DNA of 49,868 nt from an uncultured Pelagibacteraceae bacterium (GTDB lineage Bacteria; Pseudomonadota; Alphaproteobacteria; Pelagibacterales; Pelagibacteraceae), in NCBI GenBank assembly GCA_902568425.1, contig CACFQM010000005.1, positions 1 to 49,868 on the forward strand, read 5' to 3'. Position numbers and translations under genes: made by a program. The notes under the pieces were generated by a model, which made no database searches, was not told where the DNA came from, and worked only from the letters and a program-made list of their open reading frames with translations. Below, piece after piece: positions 38,844 to 47,305 of this stretch (within the stretch, counting starts at the first letter, position 1; every line of letters starts with the position of its first letter).

Positions 38844-39695
38844 TTAGATTTTTTCATCCTTAATTATGTTCGAAAGTATACCAATTTCTGATATCTCGAC
38901 CTCTACTTTATCACCATCTTTCATAAAAATCGGAGGTTTTCTCTTGAAACCTACTCCTCCAGGTGTTCCGGTAACTAAAACATCCCCTGCCCGCCAAGGA
39001 ATAGCTTTTGAAACATAAGAAATTAAACTTGGAATATCAAAAATAAGTTGACTTAATTTAGCACTTTGCATGACATTACCATTTAGACGTGTCTGAATTG
39101 ATAACTTTGTGTAATCAGAAATATTTTCAGCTAAAACCATGTGAGGTCCAAAACTTCCAGTTCTTTCAAAATTTTTTCCCATTCCAAATTGTCTAGTATG
39201 CTGTTGCCACTCTCTTACAGTGCACTCGTTATAACATGAGTAACCAATTATGTGTTTTAGAGCATCTTTTGGTTGGATGTGTTTTCCAGCATCACCCATA
39301 ATAACTGCCATTTCACATTCGTAATCTAAACTTTCTGACACCTTTGGTCTTTGAATTGGCTGTTTGTGTGCTGTTTGACTTTCAGGAACTCTAAGAAAAA
39401 TTACAGGATTTTGTTCGACAGTTCTGCCTGTTTCTTTAACATGCTCACTATAATTAAGACCAACGCAAACAATTTTGCCAGGGTTTGGAATTACTGGTAA
39501 GTAATCTATTTCATCAACGTTTATTTTTCCTGGATTTTTTTTTGAAAATTCTTTGGCTTCATTTATTGAATTATTAATTATAAGCTCTTTTAAAGTTTGT
39601 GCTCCTTTAATTTGCCCTGTTAAATCTGTAATATTTTTTCCGTCAGAAACACCAAACTTAGGTTGGCCTTTTAGTAAAAAAGAAACAAATTTCAT
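38844..39695 (-). CDS. Fumarylacetoacetase-family enzyme (hydrolase/hydratase/decarboxylase)
   Basis: The FAH superfamily splits or hydrates beta-diketo and 2-oxo acids, including products of ring cleavage. GKIVCVGLNYSEHVKE (about 73-88) and LDYECEMAVIMG carry the metal ligands Glu126 and Glu128. GKNFERTGSFGPHMV and VLVTGTPGGVGF complete the family pattern. The third ligand, usually Asp in a GYxxxND motif, is Glu157 here (GYSCYNECTVREWQ), a conservative oddity. It is 283 residues. It lies upstream of dctP on the same strand and 53 bases from divergent dctQ, pointing to a role in using the imported compound. Confidence 0.88.
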   Translation of the reverse strand: MKFVSFLLKGQPKFGVSDGKNITDLTGQIKGAQTLKELIINNSINEAKEFSKKNPGKINVDEIDYLPVIPNPGKIVCVGLNYSEHVKETGRTVEQNPVIFLRVPESQTAHKQPIQRPKVSESLDYECEMAVIMGDAGKHIQPKDALKHIIGYSCYNECTVREWQQHTRQFGMGKNFERTGSFGPHMVLAENISDYTKLSIQTRLNGNVMQSAKLSQLIFDIPSLISYVSKAIPWRAGDVLVTGTPGGVGFKRKPPIFMKDGDKVEVEISEIGILSNIIKDEKI

Positions 39696-39713
39696 AAACT
39701 ATTTTATATGCCT

Positions 39714-39742
39714 TTATCTATTAAACTCTGTTAGGCTACAAT
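39714..39742 (+). promoter_or_regulatory. Candidate promoter of dctQM in the 53-base divergent gap
   Basis: TACAAT (39737-39742) matches five of six -10 bases and lies six bases before the dctQ ATG. TTATCT (39714-39719) is a weak -35 at 17 bases. The start would fall on or next to the ATG (39749), so the mRNA could be leaderless; no Shine-Dalgarno is visible. On the minus strand TATAAA (39703-39708) could serve the FAH-family gene. Confidence 0.33.
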
Positions 39743-39748
39743 ATTCTT

Positions 39749-40228
39749 ATGCAAATTAAAATAAATAAAATATTTGACCACGCAGCTATTGCATCTGGAC
39801 TAATTTTATTTTCATTAGCAATACTTACTTTTTGCGATGTATTTGGTAGACGTTTTCTGAACTCCCCTGTTGCAGGCACTATTGAAATTGTTGAATTTGG
39901 TATTGCATTAGTTGCTTTTCTCGCAATGCCTAGAGCCTTTTTTTTAAATGCACATGTATCTGCTGACTTTATAAAAAATGTGGCTATTTCGAAATTACAA
40001 ACTTTTATTACAATTTTTAGATTCATTCTGATGTTGATTATAATGTCTTTTGTTGCATACGGTACTACAAAAGAAGCATTCGCATTTTTAGAAAACAAAA
40101 GAGTTACAATTGATCTTGAATTAAGTTTTTATCCATTCTATTTCGCAACAGCTATTGCAATGTGGTTAAGTGTTTTAGCAATAATACTTTGGTTTATTCA
40201 ATCTATAACAGAAAGAAACAGTAAATGA
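39749..40228 (+). CDS. dctQ: TRAP transporter small permease DctQ
   Basis: Small membrane subunit of the TRAP transporter. It has four hydrophobic spans in 159 residues and the family pattern LTFCDVFGRRFLNSPVAGTIEIVEFG (about residues 28-53), followed by FLAMPRAFFLNAHVSADF. The next gene overlaps by four bases, so DctQ and DctM are made together and form one complex with the DctP encoded on the other strand. Confidence 0.92.
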   Translation: MQIKINKIFDHAAIASGLILFSLAILTFCDVFGRRFLNSPVAGTIEIVEFGIALVAFLAMPRAFFLNAHVSADFIKNVAISKLQTFITIFRFILMLIIMSFVAYGTTKEAFAFLENKRVTIDLELSFYPFYFATAIAMWLSVLAIILWFIQSITERNSK

Positions 40229-41535
40229 GTTTTGATCCAATAGTAAACGGAGCATTGGCTTTTTTAGCAGTTCTAATTTTAATGGCACTTAATATTCCAA
40301 TTGGAATTTCGATGCTAATAGTAGGTTTCACTGGATTTGGATTCATAGTTGGTTTTGAACAAGCTTTTTTTATTTTAGGAACGGCACCCTATGAAGCTGT
40401 ATCAAAATATAGTTTATCAGTTTTACCTTTTTTTGTTTTGATGGGAAATCTTGCTAACAGAGCTAACCTTTCTAGAAATCTTTATGACGCTGCATATGCA
40501 ATAGTTGGTCACTATAAGGGTGGTCTTGCAATGTCAACCGTTGGTGCTTGTGCTGGGTTTGGAATGATTTGTGGTTCTTCAATTGCTACCGCAGCAACAA
40601 TGTCTCAAATGGCAGCTCCAGAAATGAGGAGACACGGTTACAGTGATGCTTTGATAAGCGGATCAATCGCATCTGGCGGAACTTTAGGAATAATAATTCC
40701 GCCCAGCGTTATTTTAGTTATATACGCCTATCTAACAGAACAATCGGTTCAAAAACTTTTCTTCGCCGCCTTAATACCAGGTTTAATAGCTGTTGTCCTT
40801 TATATGGTTGCTATACGTGTTTATCTTTTAATTTATCCTGGCCAAGGTGGGTACGGAAATAAAATGCCGTTTAAAGAAAGAGTAGCTGCTTTATGGAAAG
40901 TTTTTCCAATATTTTTAATTTTTGCAATTATTATGGGTGGACTTTACTTGGGCTTTTTTACTGCAACAGAAAGTGCTGCGGTAGGAGTGATACTTGTTTT
41001 AATTTTTATTTTTTTAAGACGACAATTAACTTTGGAAATGTTGAAAAATTCAGTCTGGGATACAATTAAAACTGTTGGAGCACTTTATCTTATAGTAGTA
41101 GGTGCTGCCGTATTTAATGTTTTAATAACTGTTACACAGTTACCTTTTACTGTGGTTGATTTCATTAATGACTTACAACTAACTCAGGTTGGAATAATTC
41201 TTGTTATTTGTGCAATATACTTAGTGCTTGGAACGGTAATGGACTCCCTCGCCATGTTATTTTTGACAATACCAGTTTTTTACCCTGTAATTGCTGATGC
41301 TGGTATTGATCCAATTTGGTTTGGAATTTTTGCAGTTATTGTTGTTGAGTTTGGATTAATTTCACCACCAGTGGGTATGAATTTATTTGTAATTAAAGGG
41401 GTAATGCAAAGAACTCCACTTCAAACAATTTGGTTTGGTACGCTTCCGTTCTTACTTACTGATATGATTAGACTTGCGCTGATTATTGCATTTCCAGCAA
41501 TATGTTTATTTCTTCCAAGTCTTATGATGTCTTAG
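40225..41535 (+). CDS. dctM: TRAP transporter large permease DctM
   Basis: Large membrane subunit that forms the sodium-driven translocation pathway. It is 436 residues with about 12 spans. Diagnostic blocks are GNLANRANLSRNLYDAA, GGLAMSTVGACAGFGMICGSSIATAATMSQMAAPEMRRHGY, ASGGTLGIIIPPSVILVIYA and FGLISPPVGMNLFVIKG. It overlaps dctQ by four bases and the convergent CPIC membrane gene by four bases at its 3' end. Confidence 0.95.
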   Translation: MSFDPIVNGALAFLAVLILMALNIPIGISMLIVGFTGFGFIVGFEQAFFILGTAPYEAVSKYSLSVLPFFVLMGNLANRANLSRNLYDAAYAIVGHYKGGLAMSTVGACAGFGMICGSSIATAATMSQMAAPEMRRHGYSDALISGSIASGGTLGIIIPPSVILVIYAYLTEQSVQKLFFAALIPGLIAVVLYMVAIRVYLLIYPGQGGYGNKMPFKERVAALWKVFPIFLIFAIIMGGLYLGFFTATESAAVGVILVLIFIFLRRQLTLEMLKNSVWDTIKTVGALYLIVVGAAVFNVLITVTQLPFTVVDFINDLQLTQVGIILVICAIYLVLGTVMDSLAMLFLTIPVFYPVIADAGIDPIWFGIFAVIVVEFGLISPPVGMNLFVIKGVMQRTPLQTIWFGTLPFLLTDMIRLALIIAFPAICLFLPSLMMS

Positions 41536-41858
41536 TGTTCGTGTTTTTCTATTCCGTGTTCCTCTAGTAAATCGTGCATTCTTTCATGCTCTTTATAAGT
41601 TAAGCTATAAAAAACTGCAGCAGTAACAAATGATCCAAGTACAACACCTTGTATAAATCTAAAAATTGTTTTTCTATTTCTTGCTTTGGTCTCATCATTC
41701 ATTTTCAAGCCTCTTTTTCTAGCTTCATAGAATTTATAAACTGCGTATGCTATTAAAATTACACTTATTATCCACGAAATAGGATGATTTACTACAGCTA
41801 TCATTGAGCCACCAAGTAAGGCAGCTATAAAACCACTAATCCAACAAATTGGGCACAT
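41532..41858 (-). CDS. Small membrane protein with N-terminal CPIC motif, unknown function
   Basis: It is 108 residues and not a family I recognise. A CPIC dithiol (residues 2-5) sits at the very N-terminus, followed by three likely transmembrane spans (about 8-24, 27-43 and 68-85). A basic cytosolic loop lies between the second and third, and a His-rich charged tail ends HEH. A thiol-redox or metal role is possible but only inferred. It is three bases downstream of the pirin gene, so the two are probably one transcript. Confidence 0.7.
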   Translation of the reverse strand: MCPICWISGFIAALLGGSMIAVVNHPISWIISVILIAYAVYKFYEARKRGLKMNDETKARNRKTIFRFIQGVVLGSFVTAAVFYSLTYKEHERMHDLLEEHGIEKHEH

Positions 41859-41861
41859 ATT

Positions 41862-42698
41862 TTATTTTACGAAAGTTCCGCTATGATAATCTTCGATAGC
41901 TTGCTGAATTTCAGCTTTTGTATTCATTACAAATGGTCCGCCTCGAGCAATTTGTTCGCCAATTGGTTTACCTGATATCAATAGAAACTTAGCTTTTGAA
42001 GTTGCTGAAATTTTTAACTCCTCGCCTTTATCTAATAAAATTAGTGTAGAGTCTTTTGTTTGTTTGTGTTGCTTGTCACCAATTTTAATTTCTCCTTCAA
42101 TCAAATAAATAAATGAATTGTGCGTTTTAGGTAATTTAAATTTAAAGTTTTTGTTTTTATTTAATTCTACGTCGAAGTAAATCGGTTCAACATTATGTTT
42201 TTTTACTGGTCCCTCTGCTTTTTCGAATTTACCTGCAATAACTTTTACTTGTTTATCTTCATCTTTGTGAATGCTCATTTTTTTTGAGTCTATATAAATA
42301 TATTCAGGTTTATTCATTTTATATTTTGCTGGCATATTTATCCAAAGTTGAAAGCCATGTAGTCTTCCTTCTTTCATAGCGGGCATTTCTGAGTGAATTA
42401 TTCCACTTCCTGTTTTCATCCATTGAACATCACCTGCCGTCATCCTCCCTTTTCCGCCAGTGCTATCTTTATGTTCAAATTCACCTGCTAACATATAAGT
42501 TACAGTTTCAATGCCTCTGTGTGGATGAGCTGGAAATCCTGCAACATAGTCATCTTTATTTTCTGAACCAAATTCATCTAACATTAAGAATGGATCAAAA
42601 TAATTTGGCTCAACACCAATACTCCTTTTTAATTTAACTCCAGCTCCATCTGAAGCGAGTGTTGGATCAATAATTTTATTTACCTCTATGTTGCTCAT
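41862..42698 (-). CDS. Pirin family protein
   Basis: Bicupin of the pirin group; members include quercetinase-like dioxygenases and regulators. The N-terminal cupin has the iron ligands His58 and His60 (PAHPHRGIETVTYML) and His102 and Glu104 (SGIIHSEMP), with FDPFLMLDEFG before them. The C-terminal domain ends GEQIARGGPFVMNTKAEIQQAIEDY, a standard pirin end. It is 278 residues. Function is not predictable from context. It is six bases after the sulfatase gene. Confidence 0.9.
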   Translation of the reverse strand: MSNIEVNKIIDPTLASDGAGVKLKRSIGVEPNYFDPFLMLDEFGSENKDDYVAGFPAHPHRGIETVTYMLAGEFEHKDSTGGKGRMTAGDVQWMKTGSGIIHSEMPAMKEGRLHGFQLWINMPAKYKMNKPEYIYIDSKKMSIHKDEDKQVKVIAGKFEKAEGPVKKHNVEPIYFDVELNKNKNFKFKLPKTHNSFIYLIEGEIKIGDKQHKQTKDSTLILLDKGEELKISATSKAKFLLISGKPIGEQIARGGPFVMNTKAEIQQAIEDYHSGTFVK

Positions 42699-42704
42699 AA
42701 TTAA

Positions 42705-44288
42705 TTACCAAACTCCAATCATTATATCGTCTTCTTTTGTGTAATCTCTATCTTTTAGAACAAACTCATCCGATGCAGCAACCCTGTTTTTTCTACTAAC
42801 TAATTTTTTTAATAATAGCTCTCTCATTTCATTTCTAACTTTAGAATAATCTTTTAACTGACCTAAATCTCTAAATTCTTCTGGATCGTTTTTAAGATCA
42901 AACAATTGTGGTGGAAAACCTTTAAAATAAATATATTTCCATTCGTTGTTTCTAATCATGTATCCTCTTGCGTCTGAAGCTCCTAGTTTAAGTGTTTTTC
43001 TAGCATCGTTAAATGAATAATCAATCTCACTAAATACCGCATCTTTCCAATTAGTAACTTTATCAGCATTTATTAAAGGCATTAAAGAAGTACCCTCAAG
43101 TCGATGTTTGCTCTCTTTGCTCTCGACCGCATCTAAAAAAGTTGGTAATAGATCTATTGCTTCAATTAAACGTTTTTCCTTTTGTCCTCTTGTTTTATTA
43201 GCTGATTCTCTTGGATCGTAAATAATCAATGGAACCCTTACTATTTGTTCATGAAATAATTCCTTATCTCCTAACCAATGGTCACCGAGATAATCACCAT
43301 GATCAGATGTAAATATAATCATTGTATCTTTAATAGTTCCTTTATTTTCAAGAAATTCAAAAAGCCTGCCAAGATTATCATCAATTTGTTTAATTAAACC
43401 CATGTAACCGGACATGACAGTATTTCTTACTTCGTCTTTTGAAAAAGTTTTTGAAACTCGTGTTTCTACAAAAGCTTTATAAACTGGGTTCATGTTTTCT
43501 TTCTGTTTCTCACTTCTTTGAACTTGACTAAATTGATTTTGGGAAAACATGTTATGATAAGGAGCTGGAGCAATATAAGGCCAATGAGGTTTTATATATG
43601 ACAAGTGTAAAAACCACGGCTTATCAGAACTTTCATCTATAAATTCCATTGCTCTATTAGTCATAAAAGCAGTTTCAGAATGCTTTTCAGGAATTCTAGC
43701 AGGCTTATTTGAATTTCTCAGTTTCCATCCGCTGAGAATTTCTCCATTTTTACCTTCAGCAGAATTAGCCCAACTATCCCATGGATTATCTCCTTCGTAT
43801 CCAAGTTTATTTAGCCAATCATTGTAAGACAATTTTTTTTTATATTTTTTAACATGATTGTTTGGATGAAGACCATCGTCTCTTTCGTAAGGTTCAAAAC
43901 CAGGTTCACTTACTATTAAACCAATTTCAGTATCTTTATTAATTCCTAAACGCGCCATGCCCTCTGTATCAGGTTTCATATGTGTCTTACCAACAATGCC
44001 TGTTCTTATTCCAGACTTTTTTAAATAATCACCTATGGTTAATTCTCCTATTGGTAATGGGACTTGGTTCCATGTGGAACCATGACTAAAAACTGTTCGG
44101 CCAGTATAATAAGAAGCTCTTGATGGACCACAAACTGGTGATTGAACATAGGCGTGCTCAAATAAAACACCTTTTTTAGCAAGATCGTCGATATTTTTCG
44201 TTTTTAAATGTGGATGCCCATAGCAAGATAGATAATCCCATCTAAGTTGATCTGCCATTATAAATAATATATTTTTAATTTTACCCAC
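42705..44288 (-). CDS. Type I sulfatase family hydrolase
   Basis: Alkaline-phosphatase-superfamily enzyme. MADQLRWD holds the metal ligand Asp13, and VCGPSRASYYTGR holds the sulfatase signature C-x-P-S-R at 53-57. Cys53 would be oxidised to formylglycine, so a formylglycine-generating enzyme elsewhere in the genome is expected. TSDHGDYLGDH supplies the later Asp/His ligands. It is 527 residues with no clear signal peptide, so it is likely cytosolic. Arylsulfatase, choline-sulfatase or phosphonate monoester hydrolase are all possible. It abuts two glycosyltransferase genes upstream, hinting at a sulfated or phosphonylated glycan or glycolipid. Confidence 0.85.
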   Translation of the reverse strand: MGKIKNILFIMADQLRWDYLSCYGHPHLKTKNIDDLAKKGVLFEHAYVQSPVCGPSRASYYTGRTVFSHGSTWNQVPLPIGELTIGDYLKKSGIRTGIVGKTHMKPDTEGMARLGINKDTEIGLIVSEPGFEPYERDDGLHPNNHVKKYKKKLSYNDWLNKLGYEGDNPWDSWANSAEGKNGEILSGWKLRNSNKPARIPEKHSETAFMTNRAMEFIDESSDKPWFLHLSYIKPHWPYIAPAPYHNMFSQNQFSQVQRSEKQKENMNPVYKAFVETRVSKTFSKDEVRNTVMSGYMGLIKQIDDNLGRLFEFLENKGTIKDTMIIFTSDHGDYLGDHWLGDKELFHEQIVRVPLIIYDPRESANKTRGQKEKRLIEAIDLLPTFLDAVESKESKHRLEGTSLMPLINADKVTNWKDAVFSEIDYSFNDARKTLKLGASDARGYMIRNNEWKYIYFKGFPPQLFDLKNDPEEFRDLGQLKDYSKVRNEMRELLLKKLVSRKNRVAASDEFVLKDRDYTKEDDIMIGVW

Positions 44289-44290
44289 TT

Positions 44291-45205
44291 TTAATTTATT
44301 CCATATCTTAAACTTTTATCAATTTTTTTACCCTCAAGTGTTTTGATCTCTACTTTTACATCTTTATTTAACCTCATATCTTTATTATTTTTCCATATAC
44401 CAGCTGCTAAATGTATAATTCCAATTGTATCGTTAGGTAAATAGGGCTCTACGAAAGTTTCTTTATTAGTATCATATTTTGGCAATAAATGACTTGTTAT
44501 CCAATTACATTTAAGAGGTAAAAACTCAACATCAACATTGTCATGATAAACTGCAATATTTATTGCAAGACCCTCAGATCCAAAAACTTTTCCTTTTGAT
44601 AAAGTTTTTTCGAGATTTTTTTGCCAAACATTCCAGCATTTAGAATTTTTTTCTAGAGAAAACACTCCAATATTTATATGTGGTGCGAAAGCTAATTTTC
44701 TAGAGATTTCATCTTCAATTCCAGAAGCTTTAGCATGTTTATAATTTTGAGACTTAATAATTGCCACTTTTCCTAACAGCCATTTTACTTTTGACATTAT
44801 TCTATAGCCTGGACCAATACTTTGGGTAATACCAAGTTTTCCATCTTCACAAGCCTTAAAATAAAGTTCGACTGCTGACCAAGAATTAATCCAGGCATCG
44901 CAATCTATCCAAAGATATTTTTTAAATTCTGGAAAATATTTTGGAATGAAAGCTCTTGATACCTGACTTTTTAACCATTCTTTTTTAAGAACTTTATATC
45001 CGGGCACTTTTATATCCCACTCAGCTTTTTTAACAGAATAAACTTTTTCTTTTAAAATTTTTACTTGCTGTTGAGTTAAGCCTGCATCTAATACACATAT
45101 TGATATATTTCTACTTTGATTATGAGCATGAATTGAATTTATAAGTTCATTTAATAGTTCAAAATAATTTGAGTCTGCTAAAGTTACAATTGCATTAGAA
45201 TTCAT
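44291..45205 (-). CDS. Glycosyltransferase, GT-A fold (GT8-like)
   Basis: It starts AIVTLADSNYFELLNELINSI, typical of GT8-like enzymes that watch a sugar acceptor site. A DxD metal-nucleotide motif lies at Asp101-x-Asp103 (YLWIDCDAWIN). The later segments SEGLAINIAVY and IGIIHLAAG resemble the His-containing acceptor side of that group. It is 304 residues and soluble. The donor and acceptor are unknown. The gap to the sulfatase is two bases and to the GT17-like gene seven. Confidence 0.65.
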   Translation of the reverse strand: MNSNAIVTLADSNYFELLNELINSIHAHNQSRNISICVLDAGLTQQQVKILKEKVYSVKKAEWDIKVPGYKVLKKEWLKSQVSRAFIPKYFPEFKKYLWIDCDAWINSWSAVELYFKACEDGKLGITQSIGPGYRIMSKVKWLLGKVAIIKSQNYKHAKASGIEDEISRKLAFAPHINIGVFSLEKNSKCWNVWQKNLEKTLSKGKVFGSEGLAINIAVYHDNVDVEFLPLKCNWITSHLLPKYDTNKETFVEPYLPNDTIGIIHLAAGIWKNNKDMRLNKDVKVEIKTLEGKKIDKSLRYGIN

Positions 45206-45212
45206 TTTATTT

Positions 45213-46103
45213 TCAAAGTATCCAGTCGTTATATTTATCTCGGTTCTGCCTTATAAAAATGGGCAATTCATTTATATTTACGACTTTTAGTTTTGTATTG
45301 CTTCTGTCCTTTACCTCTGAAGAATTTGCCATTAAATCATAAACAGGTTTCCGCTCTTTTATCATTCTATCAATTTCCTTTGGTCCTATATTACTTTGAT
45401 CATATTCGGGGTGATGCATATAAGATCTTAGTTTTTTATCAATCTCTTCTGGTGTTTTTATGTTTGTAAAATGCCAACCTCCATTTTCGACAAAATAAAC
45501 ATTGTTATATTTCTTATTTGAAAAAATTGTGTCTATTCTCCATAAGGGATATTTTTTATCCTTAATCTCTCTCAGCCATTGAGGAAATAAAAAATTTTTC
45601 ATCTTACAAGATTTGGATCCACACCAAACCATATTTTCTAAAATAAGGTTAAACTTATAATAAAACATTTTTTGTCTAAATAAGATAATTTTACTTTTAA
45701 TATTGGTAAAATTCACATTATCTAAGTTAGGAATTTCATCTAAGTCTGAAATAATTATTTGATCATTTGCCTCAGCTGACTTTAACAAACTACCAATTGC
45801 ATGTCTTTGACCGTTCTCAAATCTAACAGCATTCATTATAACTTTATTTTCCTTTATGTGATCAGTATCGTAAACATTTACTTCTTCAAGTCCTTTAGGT
45901 TTTTTATCAACAACGTGATAAATTATTTTGTCTTTAAATTTTGAAAATTTTTTAATATCAAATATTAAATTTCTTTTTTTTCCACTATGAGTAAAAGTGC
46001 TCTCCACAATAACAAACTTATCTACATACTTATCCAAAATGTTTAGTCTAACATCTAACAACATCTCTTCGTCGTAAAACATAAAACAATCAAAAATCTT
46101 CAT
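45213..46103 (-). CDS. Glycosyltransferase family 17-like protein
   Basis: It opens KIFDCFMFYDEEMLLDVRLNIL and continues VDKFVIVESTFTHSGKKRNL, the pattern of GT17 (beta-1,4-GlcNAc transferase-like) proteins. The DxDE motif is at 120-123 (IIISDLDEIPNL). Later FVENGGWHFTNIKTPEEIDKKLRSYMHHPEYD holds the family's His-rich end. It is 296 residues. The bacterial substrate is unknown. It overlaps the next gene upstream by four bases. Confidence 0.85.
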   Translation of the reverse strand: MKIFDCFMFYDEEMLLDVRLNILDKYVDKFVIVESTFTHSGKKRNLIFDIKKFSKFKDKIIYHVVDKKPKGLEEVNVYDTDHIKENKVIMNAVRFENGQRHAIGSLLKSAEANDQIIISDLDEIPNLDNVNFTNIKSKIILFRQKMFYYKFNLILENMVWCGSKSCKMKNFLFPQWLREIKDKKYPLWRIDTIFSNKKYNNVYFVENGGWHFTNIKTPEEIDKKLRSYMHHPEYDQSNIGPKEIDRMIKERKPVYDLMANSSEVKDRSNTKLKVVNINELPIFIRQNRDKYNDWIL

Positions 46104-46525
46104 TCAACTTTTATTTTTTTGTTCCTAGAAATTACAATGTAATTATTCTTGTAACCACAATCTTTATATCCTTGTATAATTAAGTTAAGATATCTTTTAC
46201 TTGGAGGAACATGCATAGTTTTTTTGGGCATATAATAAAACATTACTTTTTTCCCTAAAATTTTAAAATATTTCTTAATATAAGTTTTGGGATAATCCTC
46301 ATAAACATCTAATTCTTTTTCATCTTTTTTTGAAATTTTATAAATTGCGCCTAAAACTGTAGAATTTTTATCTTTTTGAATGTCTGCCACCCCTCCCCCA
46401 AGAAAATAATTTCTAAAAACGAGTTTATAATTTTTTAGACTGTAACAACCAATATACTTTGAATCTTTACATCTTTTCTTCATCTGTTTTTGATTAAGAT
46501 TACTTCCGAAAGCAAAATATAGCAT
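46100..46525 (-). CDS. Gamma-glutamylcyclotransferase-fold protein
   Basis: It starts MLYFAFGSNLNQKQM, the YxxYGSN-type signature of the GGCT/AIG2-like fold, where the substrate carboxylate binds. The likely catalytic Glu is Glu76 in LDVYEDYPKTY. It is 141 residues. Known members cyclise gamma-glutamyl or related amines; the true substrate here is unknown. Its first base overlaps the last base of the CinA-type gene. Confidence 0.85.
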   Translation of the reverse strand: MLYFAFGSNLNQKQMKKRCKDSKYIGCYSLKNYKLVFRNYFLGGGVADIQKDKNSTVLGAIYKISKKDEKELDVYEDYPKTYIKKYFKILGKKVMFYYMPKKTMHVPPSKRYLNLIIQGYKDCGYKNNYIVISRNKKIKVE

Positions 46526-47286
46526 CAGGCCCCTTTAAATATTTTTATTTTTTTTCTTTTCAATATTTTAATAATACTTTTGTGGCAAGATTGTAAACGA
46601 ATTTTATTTGATGATCTAATGACTATTGAAACACCAATTTTACCTAGTCTAAAGAAGGGGTAACTACCTATATCTACAAAACTTTTGTGTTTCTTTTGAA
46701 CCTCTTCTAATCCTTTAGCAATATTACTTTCTACAGTTTCAACAGATATTGTTGAACTATGAGTTATTAATCCGGGTGCTAAATATTTTTTTAAATTGTT
46801 TATCATTGATTTTAAAATTGACGGAACTCCAGGAAGACAAATAACATTTTTTATCATAAAACCGGGGGCTGCACTTGATGGATTATATATTAGTTTTGAA
46901 CCACTTGGCATTTTTGCCATTTTTTTTCTAGGATCATTAAAATTTTTATTTCCATAATAATTTTTTAAAATAGCATAGGCCTCTTTGTGATAAGTATATT
47001 TTTTTTTGAAAGCTTTAGAAATTGACTTTGAAGTAATATCATCATGAGTTGGTCCAATACCCCCAGTGGTTAGAACATAATTATTATTCTTACTTAATGA
47101 TAAAACATTTTTGACAATTCTACTTTCAACATCTGGGACTATTCTTACCTCACTAACTTTAATACCTAAATTATTATTCAACCATGAAGCTAAAAAAGAA
47201 ATATTTTTATCTACAGTTCTCCCTGACAAAATCTCATTACCTATTACTAAGATTGCGGCAGAAATTTTTTTATTTTTTTTAGTCAT
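46525..47286 (-). CDS. CinA-type molybdopterin-binding domain protein
   Basis: MoaB/MoeA-like fold found as the N-terminal part of CinA. AAILVIGNEILSGRTVDKN (residues 10-28) and YVLTTGGIGPTHDDITSKSI (about 71-90) are the two hallmark motifs, and PGFMIKNVICLPGVPSIL follows. At 253 residues it lacks the C-terminal nicotinamide-nucleotide amidase domain, so it is the stand-alone form. Bacterial homologues have been linked to ADP-ribose or nucleotide pyrophosphatase activity. It heads the minus-strand run and is 19 bases from the divergent sfsA. Confidence 0.85.
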   Translation of the reverse strand: MTKKNKKISAAILVIGNEILSGRTVDKNISFLASWLNNNLGIKVSEVRIVPDVESRIVKNVLSLSKNNNYVLTTGGIGPTHDDITSKSISKAFKKKYTYHKEAYAILKNYYGNKNFNDPRKKMAKMPSGSKLIYNPSSAAPGFMIKNVICLPGVPSILKSMINNLKKYLAPGLITHSSTISVETVESNIAKGLEEVQKKHKSFVDIGSYPFFRLGKIGVSIVIRSSNKIRLQSCHKSIIKILKRKKIKIFKGA

Positions 47287-47305
47287 ATTTTGTTAATATT
47301 AAAAA

